This document shows, in pieces, positions 1-10,031 of a stretch of DNA of 64,000 nt (its first letter is position 1; every line of letters begins with the position of its first letter). Location of the stretch: assembly GCA_964453995.1 (NCBI GenBank), contig CAYVQC010000008.1, positions 33,710-97,709 of the forward strand, given 5' to 3'. The DNA is from SKVR01 sp964453995 (lineage in GTDB: Bacteria; Bacteroidota; Bacteroidia; Bacteroidales; UBA7960). Under the pieces are notes generated by a model. The model was not told where the DNA came from and searched no databases. It was given only the letters and a program-made list of their open reading frames with translations. The position numbers and the translations under genes are program-made.

Positions 1-2441
1 TTTTCACAGTTGATTTTGCCCTTCATATTCATTTCAACAATGGTTTTGGCCACATAAAGGCCAAGCCCAAGGCCTTGCCCTTCGGGTTTGGTACTGAAAT
101 AGGGATCAAAAAGGCGGGGAAGGTATTCCCTGGCAACCGGTTCGCCTGTATTAATAACTTCTATGGCGCAGTAGTTTTCTTTAGCATAGTATGTTTTGAT
201 AAATACCTCACGTTTGCCTTTCTCGAAATTCTCAAGGGCGTCCAGGGCATTTTTCAGTATATTGATCAGCACCTGCTCGAGTTGCGATGCATAGCCGTAT
301 ACCATAACCTCGGGAAGTACATTTTTCCCGACAATAATGTTTGCTTTATCAAAATAAGGATTCATAAACACCAGCGCATTCTTGATAATGCTGGCCACTC
401 TGAAGCTTTTTTTCTCCTTTTCTGACTTATAGAAACTCCTGAAATCATCTATGGTTTTTGACATTTCCTGTATGATCCGGTTCATTTCCCCCACCGCATT
501 ATCCATATATTTTTTGTCGAGCTCATCGTAGTTAAATGCATCTGCAAGGTCATAAATAGCAAGGGACAAGACATTGAGAGGTTGGCGCCATTGATGCGCC
601 ACGTTTGCCATCATTTCACCTATTGCGGCCTGGCGGGCTTGCAATGCCATGATCTGATCCAGGCCACGGCTTTTTTCTACTTCAAAGGCGATTCTTTTTT
701 CCAGGGACGCATTCAGATTTTCCAGATCAGCCTGTTTTTGCAGCAGCTGCACATTCAGTTCCCTGAGCTTTTCTTCAAACTGTTTCTGGTCGGTAATATC
801 GCGGGCAATCCCTTCAATTGCTGTGAGTTTCCCCTTATTGTCAAAAATAGGAACATTGCTTTGTTCACACCATTTTATCTTTCCATCTTTACAAATCAGC
901 CGAATCACCAGGGGTTTCTCGAAGTAGGACTTGGGGGCAGTGTCATAGTTTATTTTACCGGCGTCATCGGGATGAACTATCTTGAGTTCCAATTCAGGAT
1001 CTTCGTAATACTCCTCTGGTGTATAACCGGTGAGATTAAAAGCTGATGGGCTTACATATTCATAACCTTTTTTGGGGAAAAGGGTCAATCTGAAGATAAC
1101 ATCGAGGGCATTTTCTGCAAGCAGACGATATCTGTTTTCACTATCACGCAACAATCCTTCTGCCTTCTTTCTGGCGAAAGCACTGGCAAAAGCTTCCGTA
1201 ACCAGGTTGAACTGGGCAACTTCCTGTTCATTCCAGCCTTTGGTATTTTTCACACGGTCGAGGCCAAGGAACCCTATCAACTGCCCATTGCTGATCATGG
1301 GAACAGACAACAGACTTTTTATATCCTGCCCGGAAAATAGTTCCACCTCAAAAGGAGTAAGATCGCTTTGCTCAGAGATTTCCTCAAGATTGATTACTTT
1401 CTTATTTTTAATTTGTTCCCACCACCAGGGCACATTTTCTGTTTCGAAGCTACTGAAGTTTTGGATTTGAGGTTCAACTCCATGTGCGCACCACTCGTGG
1501 GTGTTGGTCATTTTTTGATGATCATCGGAAAACAAAAAAACATAGCTGCGGTCACAATCAAAAAATTCGCCACATTTTGCCAATGCGCTATTTACAGCAT
1601 CGTCAAAGGCGTAGGATGTTGCATTGACAAAACCTGAAGAAATGCTGGCCATGAGTTTCTGAAATCCAAGCTGGGCCTGTAGCATTCCCTCATGGTATTT
1701 GCGCTGTGTAATGTCGTGGCAGAATGCAATTACTGTGTTCTCATCTATTTTTGATGTTACCAGCCGCACCCAGAGGATTTCCCCGTTTTTCTTTTTCAGT
1801 AATACTTCTTCATCAACAGATCCCTGTTCAAATGATCTTTCAAGGGTTTTTTTTACAGGTTCGTCAAATTCAGGAGCTATTAATTCACGCACATTCATTC
1901 TGAGCAACTCGTGCAAAGAAAAGCCTGTCATTTGGCAGGCAGCGGGGTTGGCTTCTGTGTAGAAACCCTGCCTGTTGACAACGAAAAGCCCGTCGGTTGC
2001 ATTTTCAAAATAGCTTTGATATTTGACCCTGGTTTCAAGGTTCTCCTGTTCAACATATTTCCGCTCAGTAATATCCAGAATATAGCCATGCCAAACAATA
2101 CTACCGTCATCAAGTTTTTCAGGACTTGCCAGGCCTCCTATCCACCGGATTTCTTTGCTGGCGCGGATAATCCTGAATTCGTACTCCCACTCTTTTAGCG
2201 CTTTTTTGGAATTTTCAATGGACTGGTATAGCGAAGGAAGGTCTTCAGGATAAACCACCTCAAACAAAGGAGTGGCATCATCAACAACCTGCTGGGGAGA
2301 AACCCCGAAAATATCGGAAAGCTTTTCGCTGGCAAAGGGCATGGAAGGTTTACCTTCTTTGGAAAGCCTGAATTGATAAATAACCCCAGGAACCCTGGAA
2401 ACTAGCTTATTAAAAGAAGAAAGGTCTAGAGGGTTTGACAT
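1..2441 (-). CDS. multi-PAS/GAF sensor histidine kinase (C-terminus cut by window edge)
   Basis: The reading frame is open from an ATG at 2441 to base 1, so at least 813 residues are present and the extreme C-terminus is missing. Translation shows two N-terminal PAS domains (about residues 1-130 and 130-260, the first ending in the typical ...DITERK), a GAF-like region, a third PAS ending in ARDITDQK, a coiled linker, a HisKA box with the phospho-acceptor His in ANVAHQWRQPLN, and a HATPase domain with an N box (ILKNALDAL) and a G box (GLGLGLYVAKTIVE). No membrane segment is visible, so it probably senses a cytoplasmic signal, possibly a small molecule or redox state. Its partner regulator is not in the window. 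Family assignment is firm; the signal is unknown. Confidence 0.93.
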   Translation of the reverse strand, partial: MSNPLDLSSFNKLVSRVPGVIYQFRLSKEGKPSMPFASEKLSDIFGVSPQQVVDDATPLFEVVYPEDLPSLYQSIENSKKALKEWEYEFRIIRASKEIRWIGGLASPEKLDDGSIVWHGYILDITERKYVEQENLETRVKYQSYFENATDGLFVVNRQGFYTEANPAACQMTGFSLHELLRMNVRELIAPEFDEPVKKTLERSFEQGSVDEEVLLKKKNGEILWVRLVTSKIDENTVIAFCHDITQRKYHEGMLQAQLGFQKLMASISSGFVNATSYAFDDAVNSALAKCGEFFDCDRSYVFLFSDDHQKMTNTHEWCAHGVEPQIQNFSSFETENVPWWWEQIKNKKVINLEEISEQSDLTPFEVELFSGQDIKSLLSVPMISNGQLIGFLGLDRVKNTKGWNEQEVAQFNLVTEAFASAFARKKAEGLLRDSENRYRLLAENALDVIFRLTLFPKKGYEYVSPSAFNLTGYTPEEYYEDPELELKIVHPDDAGKINYDTAPKSYFEKPLVIRLICKDGKIKWCEQSNVPIFDNKGKLTAIEGIARDITDQKQFEEKLRELNVQLLQKQADLENLNASLEKRIAFEVEKSRGLDQIMALQARQAAIGEMMANVAHQWRQPLNVLSLAIYDLADAFNYDELDKKYMDNAVGEMNRIIQEMSKTIDDFRSFYKSEKEKKSFRVASIIKNALVFMNPYFDKANIIVGKNVLPEVMVYGYASQLEQVLINILKNALDALENFEKGKREVFIKTYYAKENYCAIEVINTGEPVAREYLPRLFDPYFSTKPEGQGLGLGLYVAKTIVEMNMKGKINCE

Positions 2442-2501
2442 TTCAAGTGATCTGTTGGATTAACACTATTCAATAGTCCATGAGCAATCTGGAACAATCT
2501 C

Positions 2502-3557
2502 CTATTGCTGCTGCTTTTCAAACAATTTCCCAATTTTGTTTTCCAACTCTTCCCGGTTGATATATTTGCCAATAAATACAATTTTAGAAAATCTTTTCTC
2601 CTCCTCTTTCCATGGGCTGCCTTCTTCCAGTACGCAGGCTCCTTTTACTGCCTGGAAGATAATCCGCCTGTTATTGTTCTTAAAACTCAGAACACCTTTG
2701 GCACGGTATAAAGTACTTTGATGAAAATAAATGAAGCTTGACATCCAGATATTAAACAATTCTATATCTAAACAATCATCAAAAACAAAACCTTCAGCCT
2801 GTATGGCGTGCTTATTTGAATTTTGCCCCAAAACATGATCATATCCATCGAGCACTATTGGCTTTTCTGCTCCTTTGAAGGTACCAGGAAACCCATCAAA
2901 CGACATTGTAGATCGCTCGATATGATTACAGGAGTATGCTTTTGTGTTGAGAATAGGAGATCCATTGGTATGTGCATACAGGGTCTCTATGACTTCAGCC
3001 ATTGGATTGATCTCACCGATCAGCTTTCTCAGATCTTTGGTGTCACTGGTTTTGAGAAGATCTGTTTTGTTGAGCATGACAATGTCTGCAAGGGCAATCT
3101 GTTTCAGGACTTCCGGCTCGCTTTTTAGGTTTTTCTCCAGAGCAGCAGAATCTGTCAAACATATTACACTATCAATAATGTAATTTTTTTGAATGAACTT
3201 GTTGAACATAAAAAGATCGACAATTTGCACAGGGTCGGCAACTCCTGTTGTTTCAACCAGCAAATGATCAATTTCAAGACGGTTATCAATAATATTCTCA
3301 AGGGTTTGATAAAAAGCTTTATTCAGACTGCAACATATGCATCCATTGTGCATTTCATAAACAGGAATGTCTTTATCAAGTAACAGGTCACGATCTACAC
3401 CAAGTTCACCAAACTCGTTTTCAATAATGGCAAACTTTGTATTGCTATATTTCCGGAGAATGTGATTCAGGAAGGTTGTTTTGCCCGATCCCAGATATCC
3501 TGTAATTATAGTCACGGGAATCTTCTCAGCAAGTTTATTGTAATATCCTTCTTTCAT
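2502..3557 (-). CDS. CobW/COG0523-family GTPase metallochaperone
   Basis: The 351-residue protein has a Walker A motif GYLGSGKT (residues 20-27), the family metal-binding GCICC motif (Cys73, Cys75, Cys76), an ENEFGELGVD switch region, NKTD for guanine specificity, and a C-terminal CobW_C domain from about residue 255. Known members insert or deliver zinc, cobalt or iron using GTP. Zinc is the likeliest metal for a stand-alone member, but the sequence does not decide this. It ends about 60 bases before the start of the downstream kinase and stands alone on its strand. The upstream region is very AT-rich and I could not identify a clear Zur box. The ATG at 3557 gives the expected N-terminus. 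Confidence 0.9.
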   Translation of the reverse strand: MKEGYYNKLAEKIPVTIITGYLGSGKTTFLNHILRKYSNTKFAIIENEFGELGVDRDLLLDKDIPVYEMHNGCICCSLNKAFYQTLENIIDNRLEIDHLLVETTGVADPVQIVDLFMFNKFIQKNYIIDSVICLTDSAALEKNLKSEPEVLKQIALADIVMLNKTDLLKTSDTKDLRKLIGEINPMAEVIETLYAHTNGSPILNTKAYSCNHIERSTMSFDGFPGTFKGAEKPIVLDGYDHVLGQNSNKHAIQAEGFVFDDCLDIELFNIWMSSFIYFHQSTLYRAKGVLSFKNNNRRIIFQAVKGACVLEEGSPWKEEEKRFSKIVFIGKYINREELENKIGKLFEKQQQ

Positions 3558-3974
3558 TACACAAAATTAGAAAGAATAAGTAAATATGTTAATATTTTAA
3601 TATTTTACCAAAATTAATGGTTTAAAATCAATGAACATAATTAAGGTAAAACAACGGTAAAATTAACGTTAAAGTTCATTTTCTTTTTTGGAAAAGAACG
3701 TCATTGCGACAAGCATGTTGCAAATATACGGAATTTTCCTTGGCATTTGGGCAGCAAACAAGCCTCTTTTTCGCATAAATAGCTTATTTTTTATTCTTAA
3801 TTCCATTCAAACACATACGAACAAGAATTTTCACTTGGCCTGATAACTGCAAAAACGCCAATTAACAAACATTCTAACTTTCTGATGTCAAAGCCACAAC
3901 TAACAATGAAAGGCTTTTGAAAAATTTTGTGTAGGTTTGCGGTCAATATAAATCAACCTTCAACTTGTTACATT
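3558..3974. other. intergenic region between divergent genes
   Basis: This 417-base region separates the CobW-family gene (minus) from the C69 dipeptidase (plus) and must hold both promoters. It is AT-rich near the CobW start, with stretches of A/T around 3585-3640, and contains the candidate -7 box at 3932-3939. I see no tRNA, no convincing small ORF and no terminator hairpin. Confidence 0.6.
3932..3939 (+). promoter_or_regulatory. candidate Bacteroidetes -7 element for the dipeptidase
   Basis: TAGGTTTG matches the Bacteroidetes -7 consensus TAnnTTTG and lies 35 bases before the ATG at 3975. A TTTG upstream (3916-3919) is only 12 bases away, too close for the usual -33 spacing, so the call rests on the -7 box and its position. 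Confidence 0.35.
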
Positions 3975-5720
3975 ATGAACACTAAGTTTTTATCTACAAT
4001 AATAGTATTTCTGGTAGCCATGGTGCAAGCTTTTTCCTGTACCAGTTACCTGATAACCCCCGGGGCCTCTGTTGATGGTTCTTCGATGATCAGCTATGCT
4101 GCTGATTCCCATATAAGGTACGGGGAACTCTACTTTTTTGAAGGAGGCGCAAAAGCGCCAGGCTCTTATTTTCAGGCATATTACCGGGGCAGCCACAAAC
4201 CCCTGGCAAAAATTCCTCTGCCCGATTCCACTTACCAGGTAGTAGGTTATATCAATGAAAAGCAGGTAGCCATTGGAGAAAGCACCTTTGGCGGACATAG
4301 TGAGTTGTTCGATACCCTTGGAGGCGTCGATTATACCGGTTTAATGCAGCTGGCCCTTATGCAGGCGCCTACTGCCCGTGATGCCATACGTATCATTGGT
4401 GAGCTGGCCGATGAATACGGATACTACAGTATGGGCGAATCCTTCTCCATTGCCGATCCCAATGAGGTATGGATTATGGAGATTATTGGCAAAGGGGTTG
4501 ACCTGAAGGAAGACCGACGCCGCGGCGCATACAATGCCAATAAGGGAGCTGTTTGGGTTGCCAAGCGTATTCCCGACGGATATATCTCCGCCCACGCCAA
4601 TCATGCACGTATCATGGATTTCCCTCTCGCAGATGGCGAAGTTTCCATTACCAATAAACAATTCGACAAATTGCACCATCCATCAGTAAGGGTTATTTAT
4701 GCTCATGATGTAATAGAGTTTGCCCGCACCAAAGGGTATTTTGATGGGGAGGATGCCGATTTCAGCTTTTCAGATACTTACGCACCCATTGACTTTGGCG
4801 CTGCCAGATTTTGTGAAGCCCGTGTGTGGAGCATGTTTAAAGAAGTTGCCCCCGACATGGAACGATATAAAGATTACGCAATGGGTTATGATCTTACCAA
4901 CAGAATGCCCCTTTGGGTAAAACCTGAAAGGAAGCTTTCCGTTGAAGATCTTATTGGTTTTAAAAGAGATTATCTGCAGGGTACCGATTTTGATCTGTCG
5001 CAGGATATCGGGGCCGGCCCCTGGGGCAAACCCTACCGCTGGCGTCCGCTTACATGGGAAATTGATGGAAAAACATATTTTCACGAAAGAACTACTGCTA
5101 CACAACAAACCGCTTTTTCTTTTATTACACAATCACGGAAAAATTATCCCGGACCCATAGGCGGTATCATTTGGTTTGGAGTGGATGATGCCAATACTAC
5201 AGTATACGTACCCATGTATGCAGGCATGAAGAGAGCACCCGAGTCTTTCCGTGAAGGATACGGAAGTATTATTGACTACGAAGAAGGCGCAGCTTTCTGG
5301 GTATTCAATAAAGTAGCTCATCTGGCATATCTGCGTTACAGCCTCACCACACCTGACATTGCAGAAGTGCAGAAGGAACTCGAAAACAGTTTCAGAGAAT
5401 TTGTACCTGCAGTAGATAAGGCAGCGCTCGAACTCTACAATAAGGATCCTGAAATGGCGACGGATTTCCTTACCAATTTCTCTGTTTCCATGGGCAATTA
5501 TACGGTAGAAAGATGGGAAGAACTATTCCGTTTCCTTATGGTAAAATATCTTGACGGAAATATAAAAAAGGAAGAAAACGGTGTTTTTCTTACCAACCAA
5601 TATGGTAAGTATCCGGTTGTAGAACATCCTGAATATCCAGAATGGTGGCTGCGTACCATCATTGAGTTAACCGGCGATCGCTACCTTTATATAGAGTCGG
5701 AAAAAGAAAATGACGAATAA
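3975..5720 (+). CDS. secreted C69-family dipeptidase
   Basis: I chose the ATG at 3975, 16 codons inside the longest frame, because it begins a signal peptide (MNTKF, then a hydrophobic stretch to about residue 20). Straight after it comes CTSYLITPGASVDGS. Cys22, freed by signal cleavage, is the N-terminal nucleophile of peptidase family C69 (Ntn-hydrolase fold, PepD-like). The 581-residue length fits the family. The enzyme probably cleaves dipeptides in the periplasm or at the surface, feeding amino acids to the cell. It is followed by ribE after 50 bases, but the functions are unrelated and the two need not be an operon. Confidence 0.9.
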   Translation: MNTKFLSTIIVFLVAMVQAFSCTSYLITPGASVDGSSMISYAADSHIRYGELYFFEGGAKAPGSYFQAYYRGSHKPLAKIPLPDSTYQVVGYINEKQVAIGESTFGGHSELFDTLGGVDYTGLMQLALMQAPTARDAIRIIGELADEYGYYSMGESFSIADPNEVWIMEIIGKGVDLKEDRRRGAYNANKGAVWVAKRIPDGYISAHANHARIMDFPLADGEVSITNKQFDKLHHPSVRVIYAHDVIEFARTKGYFDGEDADFSFSDTYAPIDFGAARFCEARVWSMFKEVAPDMERYKDYAMGYDLTNRMPLWVKPERKLSVEDLIGFKRDYLQGTDFDLSQDIGAGPWGKPYRWRPLTWEIDGKTYFHERTTATQQTAFSFITQSRKNYPGPIGGIIWFGVDDANTTVYVPMYAGMKRAPESFREGYGSIIDYEEGAAFWVFNKVAHLAYLRYSLTTPDIAEVQKELENSFREFVPAVDKAALELYNKDPEMATDFLTNFSVSMGNYTVERWEELFRFLMVKYLDGNIKKEENGVFLTNQYGKYPVVEHPEYPEWWLRTIIELTGDRYLYIESEKENDE

Positions 5721-5770
5721 AATATGTAATCCACTTAACATAAAATATTAATCCTCAACTGACAACTGAT

Positions 5771-6379
5771 ATGTTTACAGGAATAATTGAAGCAACCGGT
5801 AAAGTTGCAAAAATTGAAAGAGAAGGAGGCAACATCCATTTCACCATTGAAACCCCCATTGCCTCAGAATTAAAAATTGACCAGAGTGTGGCCCATGATG
5901 GTGTATGCCTTACAACTGTTAAAGTAGACAAAGAAAAGAACCAATATACCGTAACAGCCATCCAGGAAACCCTTGATAAAACCAATATGAGAAGCTGGGA
6001 AACCGGTTACAGGGTAAATCTTGAAAGGTGTATGCGCATTGACGGACGTCTCGATGGCCATATTGTACAGGGCCATGTTGACCAAACCGCAGTTTGCACC
6101 AAAGTGGAGGAATTCGATGGCAGCTGGAAGTTTTACTTCGAGTACGATCCTGGTCCGAAAAACATCACAGTCGAAAAGGGTTCCATTTCCGTAAACGGAG
6201 TTAGCCTTACCGTGGTAGATTCAGAACCTACCATGTTTTCCGTTGCCATTATTCCCTATACTTATGAACATACCAATTTTGGCGATTTCAAAAAAGGAAG
6301 CATTGTAAATCTTGAGTTCGACATCATTGGCAAATATGTTGCAAGGCTCCTGGAACAACACTTTGAAGCCAGAAAGTAG
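5771..6379 (+). CDS. ribE: riboflavin synthase, alpha chain
   Basis: The 202-residue protein starts with the invariant MFTGIIE and has the two tandem lumazine-binding barrels of riboflavin synthase: the first at about residues 1-90, the second beginning near NLERCMRIDGRLDGHIVQGHVD, then KGSISVNGVSLTV near residue 140. It dismutates two 6,7-dimethyl-8-ribityllumazines to riboflavin. The length is standard. No other rib genes are nearby and I see no FMN riboswitch upstream, so it is probably expressed constitutively. Confidence 0.97.
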   Translation: MFTGIIEATGKVAKIEREGGNIHFTIETPIASELKIDQSVAHDGVCLTTVKVDKEKNQYTVTAIQETLDKTNMRSWETGYRVNLERCMRIDGRLDGHIVQGHVDQTAVCTKVEEFDGSWKFYFEYDPGPKNITVEKGSISVNGVSLTVVDSEPTMFSVAIIPYTYEHTNFGDFKKGSIVNLEFDIIGKYVARLLEQHFEARK

Positions 6380-6539
6380 CCTGATACAAGCTGTGCCCAC
6401 TGATGATGCTTGTTGTGCAGGCCCTTTTTCGCTGTCATGGAATTGACCCCAGGCAGAAGAAATGCTATTCCCGTAAACAAACTTTCGCTTCGCGCAATTG
6501 TTAATCCCTTGTTGCAAGCAATAGTATGCAACCGGCAGC

Positions 6540-6571
6540 CCGGCAATTTCGCCGAGTTGCCGGCTTCTTTT
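6540..6571 (+). terminator. hairpin terminator or leader hairpin between ribE and ldhA
   Basis: A perfect 7-bp stem (CCGGCAA 6540-6546 with TTGCCGG 6557-6563) with a 10-base loop is followed by CTTCTTTT. It could terminate ribE. It lies only about 35 bases before the ldhA ATG, so it may instead form in the ldhA leader. Confidence 0.45.
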
Positions 6572-6597
6572 AGTCTACAAACAAAAAATATATCAAC

Positions 6598-7605
6598 ATG
6601 GCCCGAATAGCATTTTTTTCTACCCAACCCTATGATCGTCAATTTTTTGAAAAAGTAAAAACAGATCACGAATTTGAATTTTTCGAAACCCGGCTGCGTC
6701 CCCAAACGGTAAATCTTGCAGCCGATTTTGATGGTGTTTGTGTATTTGTAAATGACCGCATCAACGAAGAAACACTTCGACTGCTTTCCGAATCCAATGT
6801 AAATCTGGTAGCTCTTCGTTGTGCAGGTTTCAACAATGTTGATCTGAAGGCAGCCAAAAAATACAATGTTCGTGTAATGCGCGTACCGGCCTATTCGCCC
6901 GAAGCGGTAGCAGAACATGCCCTTGCCCTGATTATGGGCCTTGCCCGGAAAACACACAAAGCATATAACCGTGTGCGTGACGGAAACTTCTCGCTGGTAA
7001 GGCTCAACGGCTTTACCATTCACAAAAAAATTGTTGGGGTTATCGGAACGGGGCAAATTGGAAAAGCCTTTTGCAGAATCATGCTGGGAATGGGTGCCAA
7101 TGTAATTGCTTATGACAAATATCCCTCAGAAGAAATGAAGGAAATGGGTGTTCTCTATAGTTCTCTGGAAGAAGTACTGCAAAAAGCAGATATTGTAAGC
7201 CTGCACTGCCCTCTTACCCCGGAAACGCATCATATCATAAGAAGTGAAACTCTCTCCCTTATGAAACCCGAAGCTATGCTTATTAATACCAGCCGGGGCA
7301 AACTCGTTGATACATCTTCGGTGATCAACGCATTGAAAGAACAGAAACTGGGCTCACTGGGTATTGATGTGTATGAAGAGGAAGAAAAACTTTTTTTTCG
7401 CGATCTTTCAGAGCAGATCATCCGCGACGACCAAATATCGCGTTTGATGATATTCCCCAATGTACTCATAACCGCTCACCAGGGATTCTTTACCAATGAA
7501 AGCCTGGAGGAAATCACACGCACGACGCTTCAAAATATAGATGATTTTCTTGCCGGTAATGAATCGCCCAATGAAGTTAGTTGCGAGTTGATCAAAGATT
7601 GCTGA
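6598..7605 (+). CDS. ldhA: D-lactate dehydrogenase (NAD-dependent, fermentative)
   Basis: The 335-residue protein closely resembles fermentative LdhA enzymes throughout. It has the RCAGFNNVDL segment (about residue 78), the Rossmann motif GVIGTGQIGKAF (about 147-158), the substrate-binding Arg in NTSRGKLVD, a catalytic Glu in the DVYEEEE stretch, and the acid/base His in TAHQGFF. It reduces pyruvate to D-lactate with NADH, which points to fermentative metabolism. Together with mgsA downstream it gives two lactate-producing routes in the window. It has its own start after a 218-base gap holding a hairpin. Confidence 0.93.
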   Translation: MARIAFFSTQPYDRQFFEKVKTDHEFEFFETRLRPQTVNLAADFDGVCVFVNDRINEETLRLLSESNVNLVALRCAGFNNVDLKAAKKYNVRVMRVPAYSPEAVAEHALALIMGLARKTHKAYNRVRDGNFSLVRLNGFTIHKKIVGVIGTGQIGKAFCRIMLGMGANVIAYDKYPSEEMKEMGVLYSSLEEVLQKADIVSLHCPLTPETHHIIRSETLSLMKPEAMLINTSRGKLVDTSSVINALKEQKLGSLGIDVYEEEEKLFFRDLSEQIIRDDQISRLMIFPNVLITAHQGFFTNESLEEITRTTLQNIDDFLAGNESPNEVSCELIKDC

Positions 7606-7804
7606 TCTGTCATTTTTACAGAGATACTGCCGGGGTCTGTTTGATCTTCACAGCTCAGGTACTTTGGAAAAAACCAATACCCGGCTGCCTGGAAAAAAAA
7701 CAGAAAGAAAATTATTTTAATAACGGCATTAAATGCTACCTCAACATAGTGGTAATCTTATGTGAGGCATTTGCAATCCGACCCAAAGCAAATGGGAAAG
7801 GTTG

Positions 7805-8473
7805 TCAGAGCTTGTAGAGGTTGTTCCTGATGGCAAATGTTACCAGCTTTACGCTGCTGTCTACACCGGTTTTTCTAAACAGGTTCGCCTTGTGGCCATC
7901 TACAGTCCTTTGGCTTATAAACAACTGATCTGCAATTTCTTTTATAGTATATCCTTTACAAATCAAATTAAGGACTTCTACCTCCCTTTTGGTAAGTTCC
8001 TCTTTTAATTCAGGATCTGCATTGTCAGGTTTGTTTTTCCTGTTTACAAGAGAATTGGTAAGTACCGGAAGGAGTTCGTCAGAGAAATAATTCTTATTGT
8101 CAGAAACAAGTTCTATAGCTTTCTGAAGTTCATATTCTTCAACAGTTTTCAGCAAGAAACCCTTTACACCGGCTTCGATCATGCTTACCAGGTATTCTTC
8201 ATCGCCAAACATGCTTATGGCAACAATCTTAAGGTTGGGATACAGATCCAGTGCTTGTTTGGTGGCTTCAATCCCATTCATCACGGGCATTTGAATATCC
8301 ATAAAAACAATATCGGGTCGTTCTTTTTCTATCATTTTCAGAAACTCTTCACCGTTTGAAGCTTCTCCAAAAATACTTACACCGGGTATCTCATTGAGCA
8401 GCATGATCAGGCCCTTCCTGAAGATATGCTGATCCTCAACGATCATGATCTGAAGTTTCTTATTATTATCCAT
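7805..8473 (-). CDS. NarL/FixJ-family response regulator
   Basis: The 222-residue protein has an N-terminal receiver domain with acidic residues near MIVEDQH, the phospho-acceptor Asp in IVFMDIQMPVMNG (about residue 58) and the conserved Lys in GFLLKTVEE. A C-terminal LuxR-type helix-turn-helix follows (LTKREVEVLNLICKGYTIKE and SQRTVDGHKANLFRKTG). The HisKA_3 kinase immediately upstream on the same strand is its likely partner, because NarX/DesK-type kinases pair with NarL-type regulators. The target genes are unknown. Confidence 0.93.
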   Translation of the reverse strand: MDNNKKLQIMIVEDQHIFRKGLIMLLNEIPGVSIFGEASNGEEFLKMIEKERPDIVFMDIQMPVMNGIEATKQALDLYPNLKIVAISMFGDEEYLVSMIEAGVKGFLLKTVEEYELQKAIELVSDNKNYFSDELLPVLTNSLVNRKNKPDNADPELKEELTKREVEVLNLICKGYTIKEIADQLFISQRTVDGHKANLFRKTGVDSSVKLVTFAIRNNLYKL

Positions 8474-8600
8474 CCTTTATATATCCCTTTGTTAACAGTT
8501 GTGGCAAAATACAGAATAACGACCTATTCTACTGAAAAAATACTTCATAAATGCAAATGTAACGATAAAAAATTAAGACATAGCGGGTAAATCTGTTTTT

Positions 8601-10031
8601 TTACAATGGCACCTTTACAAAAAAGGAAAAACCTGCGCCGGGCTGGGTTACAAACTTTCCTTCGCCATTTAAAAAATTCAAACGGCTTAAAATATTTTTT
8701 AATCCCTGGCTGCTATGGCTAGCTCCAACTTTATTCTCAAGGTTAAATCCTTTTCCGTCATCTTTGTAATTCAGCAATACCACATCTCTCTTGCACTGAA
8801 GATCCAACACAATACTTTTTGCCTCGGCATGCTTAAGCGTGTTATTGATCAATTCAAGTGCTATCCGGTAAAGATGGTTCTCAATTTTGGATGAAATCAG
8901 CTCATTACACTCGGAGCTGGTATATATTACATCGATTACACCGGTTTTTTTCAGTGCATCAGTAAATGATTTTAAAGCCTTTGGCAGCCCATGATCCATA
9001 AGAACGCTTGGCATAATATTATTGGCAATAGTGCGGGCTGATTCCACGGCTTTATTAATGGTGTCTTTCATTTCATTAATCAGCATTTCCTTTTCCTCCC
9101 TGTTCTTATTCTCTTTCTGCAGAAGATTCACATATATTTTCAGGGTTGACAACAGAGCCCCCAGCCCATCATGCATATCTCTTGAAAAACGCTTTCTTTC
9201 GTTTTCTTCGGCTTCCATTATGGCATTGAAAATCTCCTTATCAATTTCCTTCTGGCGGGTAATATCTCTTATGGCCAGCACGATTACCTTTCTGCCTTTG
9301 TATTTGAGGATTTTCTGCTGTACAAGTCCATGAAAAGATTTCTCACCGGGAGGGAAAAAAGTCACTTCCCATGGGCCAACAGTGTCTTTGCTTTTAAAGA
9401 TTTTTTTGAGCATTATGGCTCCCTTTTCATCCGTGAAAGAATCTATCCGGGGCGACGGACTTTTGCCGGTAACGAGGCCAAGCAGCAGAACCGCGGCCCT
9501 GTTAGCCTCGATGATACGACCCTGGTGGATAAAGACAACAGCTTCAAAGGTCGTTTCCGACAGAGCACGAAATCTTTCTTCCGCCTGGGTTCGGTTTTCT
9601 ATCTCCTGCTCCAGATCCTTGTTCTTCTTCTTAATAATATCCCGGGAAATTTTCAGCTCAAGGTGGGTATTTATCCGGGCTAACAGCTCTGCCCTATTTA
9701 CTGGCTTGGAAATAAAGTCAACTCCCCCGGCATCGAATCCTTTTACCAATTCCGAAGTTTCATGAGATGCGGTTATAAATATCACCGGGATATCCTTTAA
9801 CCGGGGGTTTTGTTTTAAATTACGGCAAACCTGGTATCCATCCATCTCAGGCATCCTCACATCCAGCAAGATCAGATCAGGAGTGTAACTTTCAAAATCT
9901 GTCAATGCCTCTTTACCTGAATAAGAATATGTAATATTGTATTGCTTAGAATCCAAAAAATGACGAAGAATAAGTATCGTATGGGAATCGTCGTCAATGA
10001 TATGGATTTTCCTTCCACTAAGTGCAATCAT
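8601..10031 (-). CDS. soluble REC-PAS-HisKA_3 hybrid histidine kinase
   Basis: The order is unusual: a receiver domain comes first (residues about 8-125, Asp in DLILLDVRMPEMDG), then a coiled coil, a PAS domain (about 150-265), a HisKA_3 dimerisation domain with the phospho-acceptor His in RFSRDMHDGLGALLSTLK, and a C-terminal HATPase (N box ELINNTLKHAEA, G box DDGKGF). It has no membrane segment or signal peptide. It precedes the NarL-type regulator by about 127 bases on the same strand, so the two likely form a two-component pair. The N-terminal receiver implies that another kinase can feed this one. The signal is unknown. Confidence 0.92.
   Translation of the reverse strand: MIALSGRKIHIIDDDSHTILILRHFLDSKQYNITYSYSGKEALTDFESYTPDLILLDVRMPEMDGYQVCRNLKQNPRLKDIPVIFITASHETSELVKGFDAGGVDFISKPVNRAELLARINTHLELKISRDIIKKKNKDLEQEIENRTQAEERFRALSETTFEAVVFIHQGRIIEANRAAVLLLGLVTGKSPSPRIDSFTDEKGAIMLKKIFKSKDTVGPWEVTFFPPGEKSFHGLVQQKILKYKGRKVIVLAIRDITRQKEIDKEIFNAIMEAEENERKRFSRDMHDGLGALLSTLKIYVNLLQKENKNREEKEMLINEMKDTINKAVESARTIANNIMPSVLMDHGLPKALKSFTDALKKTGVIDVIYTSSECNELISSKIENHLYRIALELINNTLKHAEAKSIVLDLQCKRDVVLLNYKDDGKGFNLENKVGASHSSQGLKNILSRLNFLNGEGKFVTQPGAGFSFFVKVPL

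Noticed and set aside
582..1470. Plus-strand open frames across the first 2.4 kb
   Set aside because: They lie antisense to the continuous PAS/GAF/HATPase frame, which has clear domain motifs.
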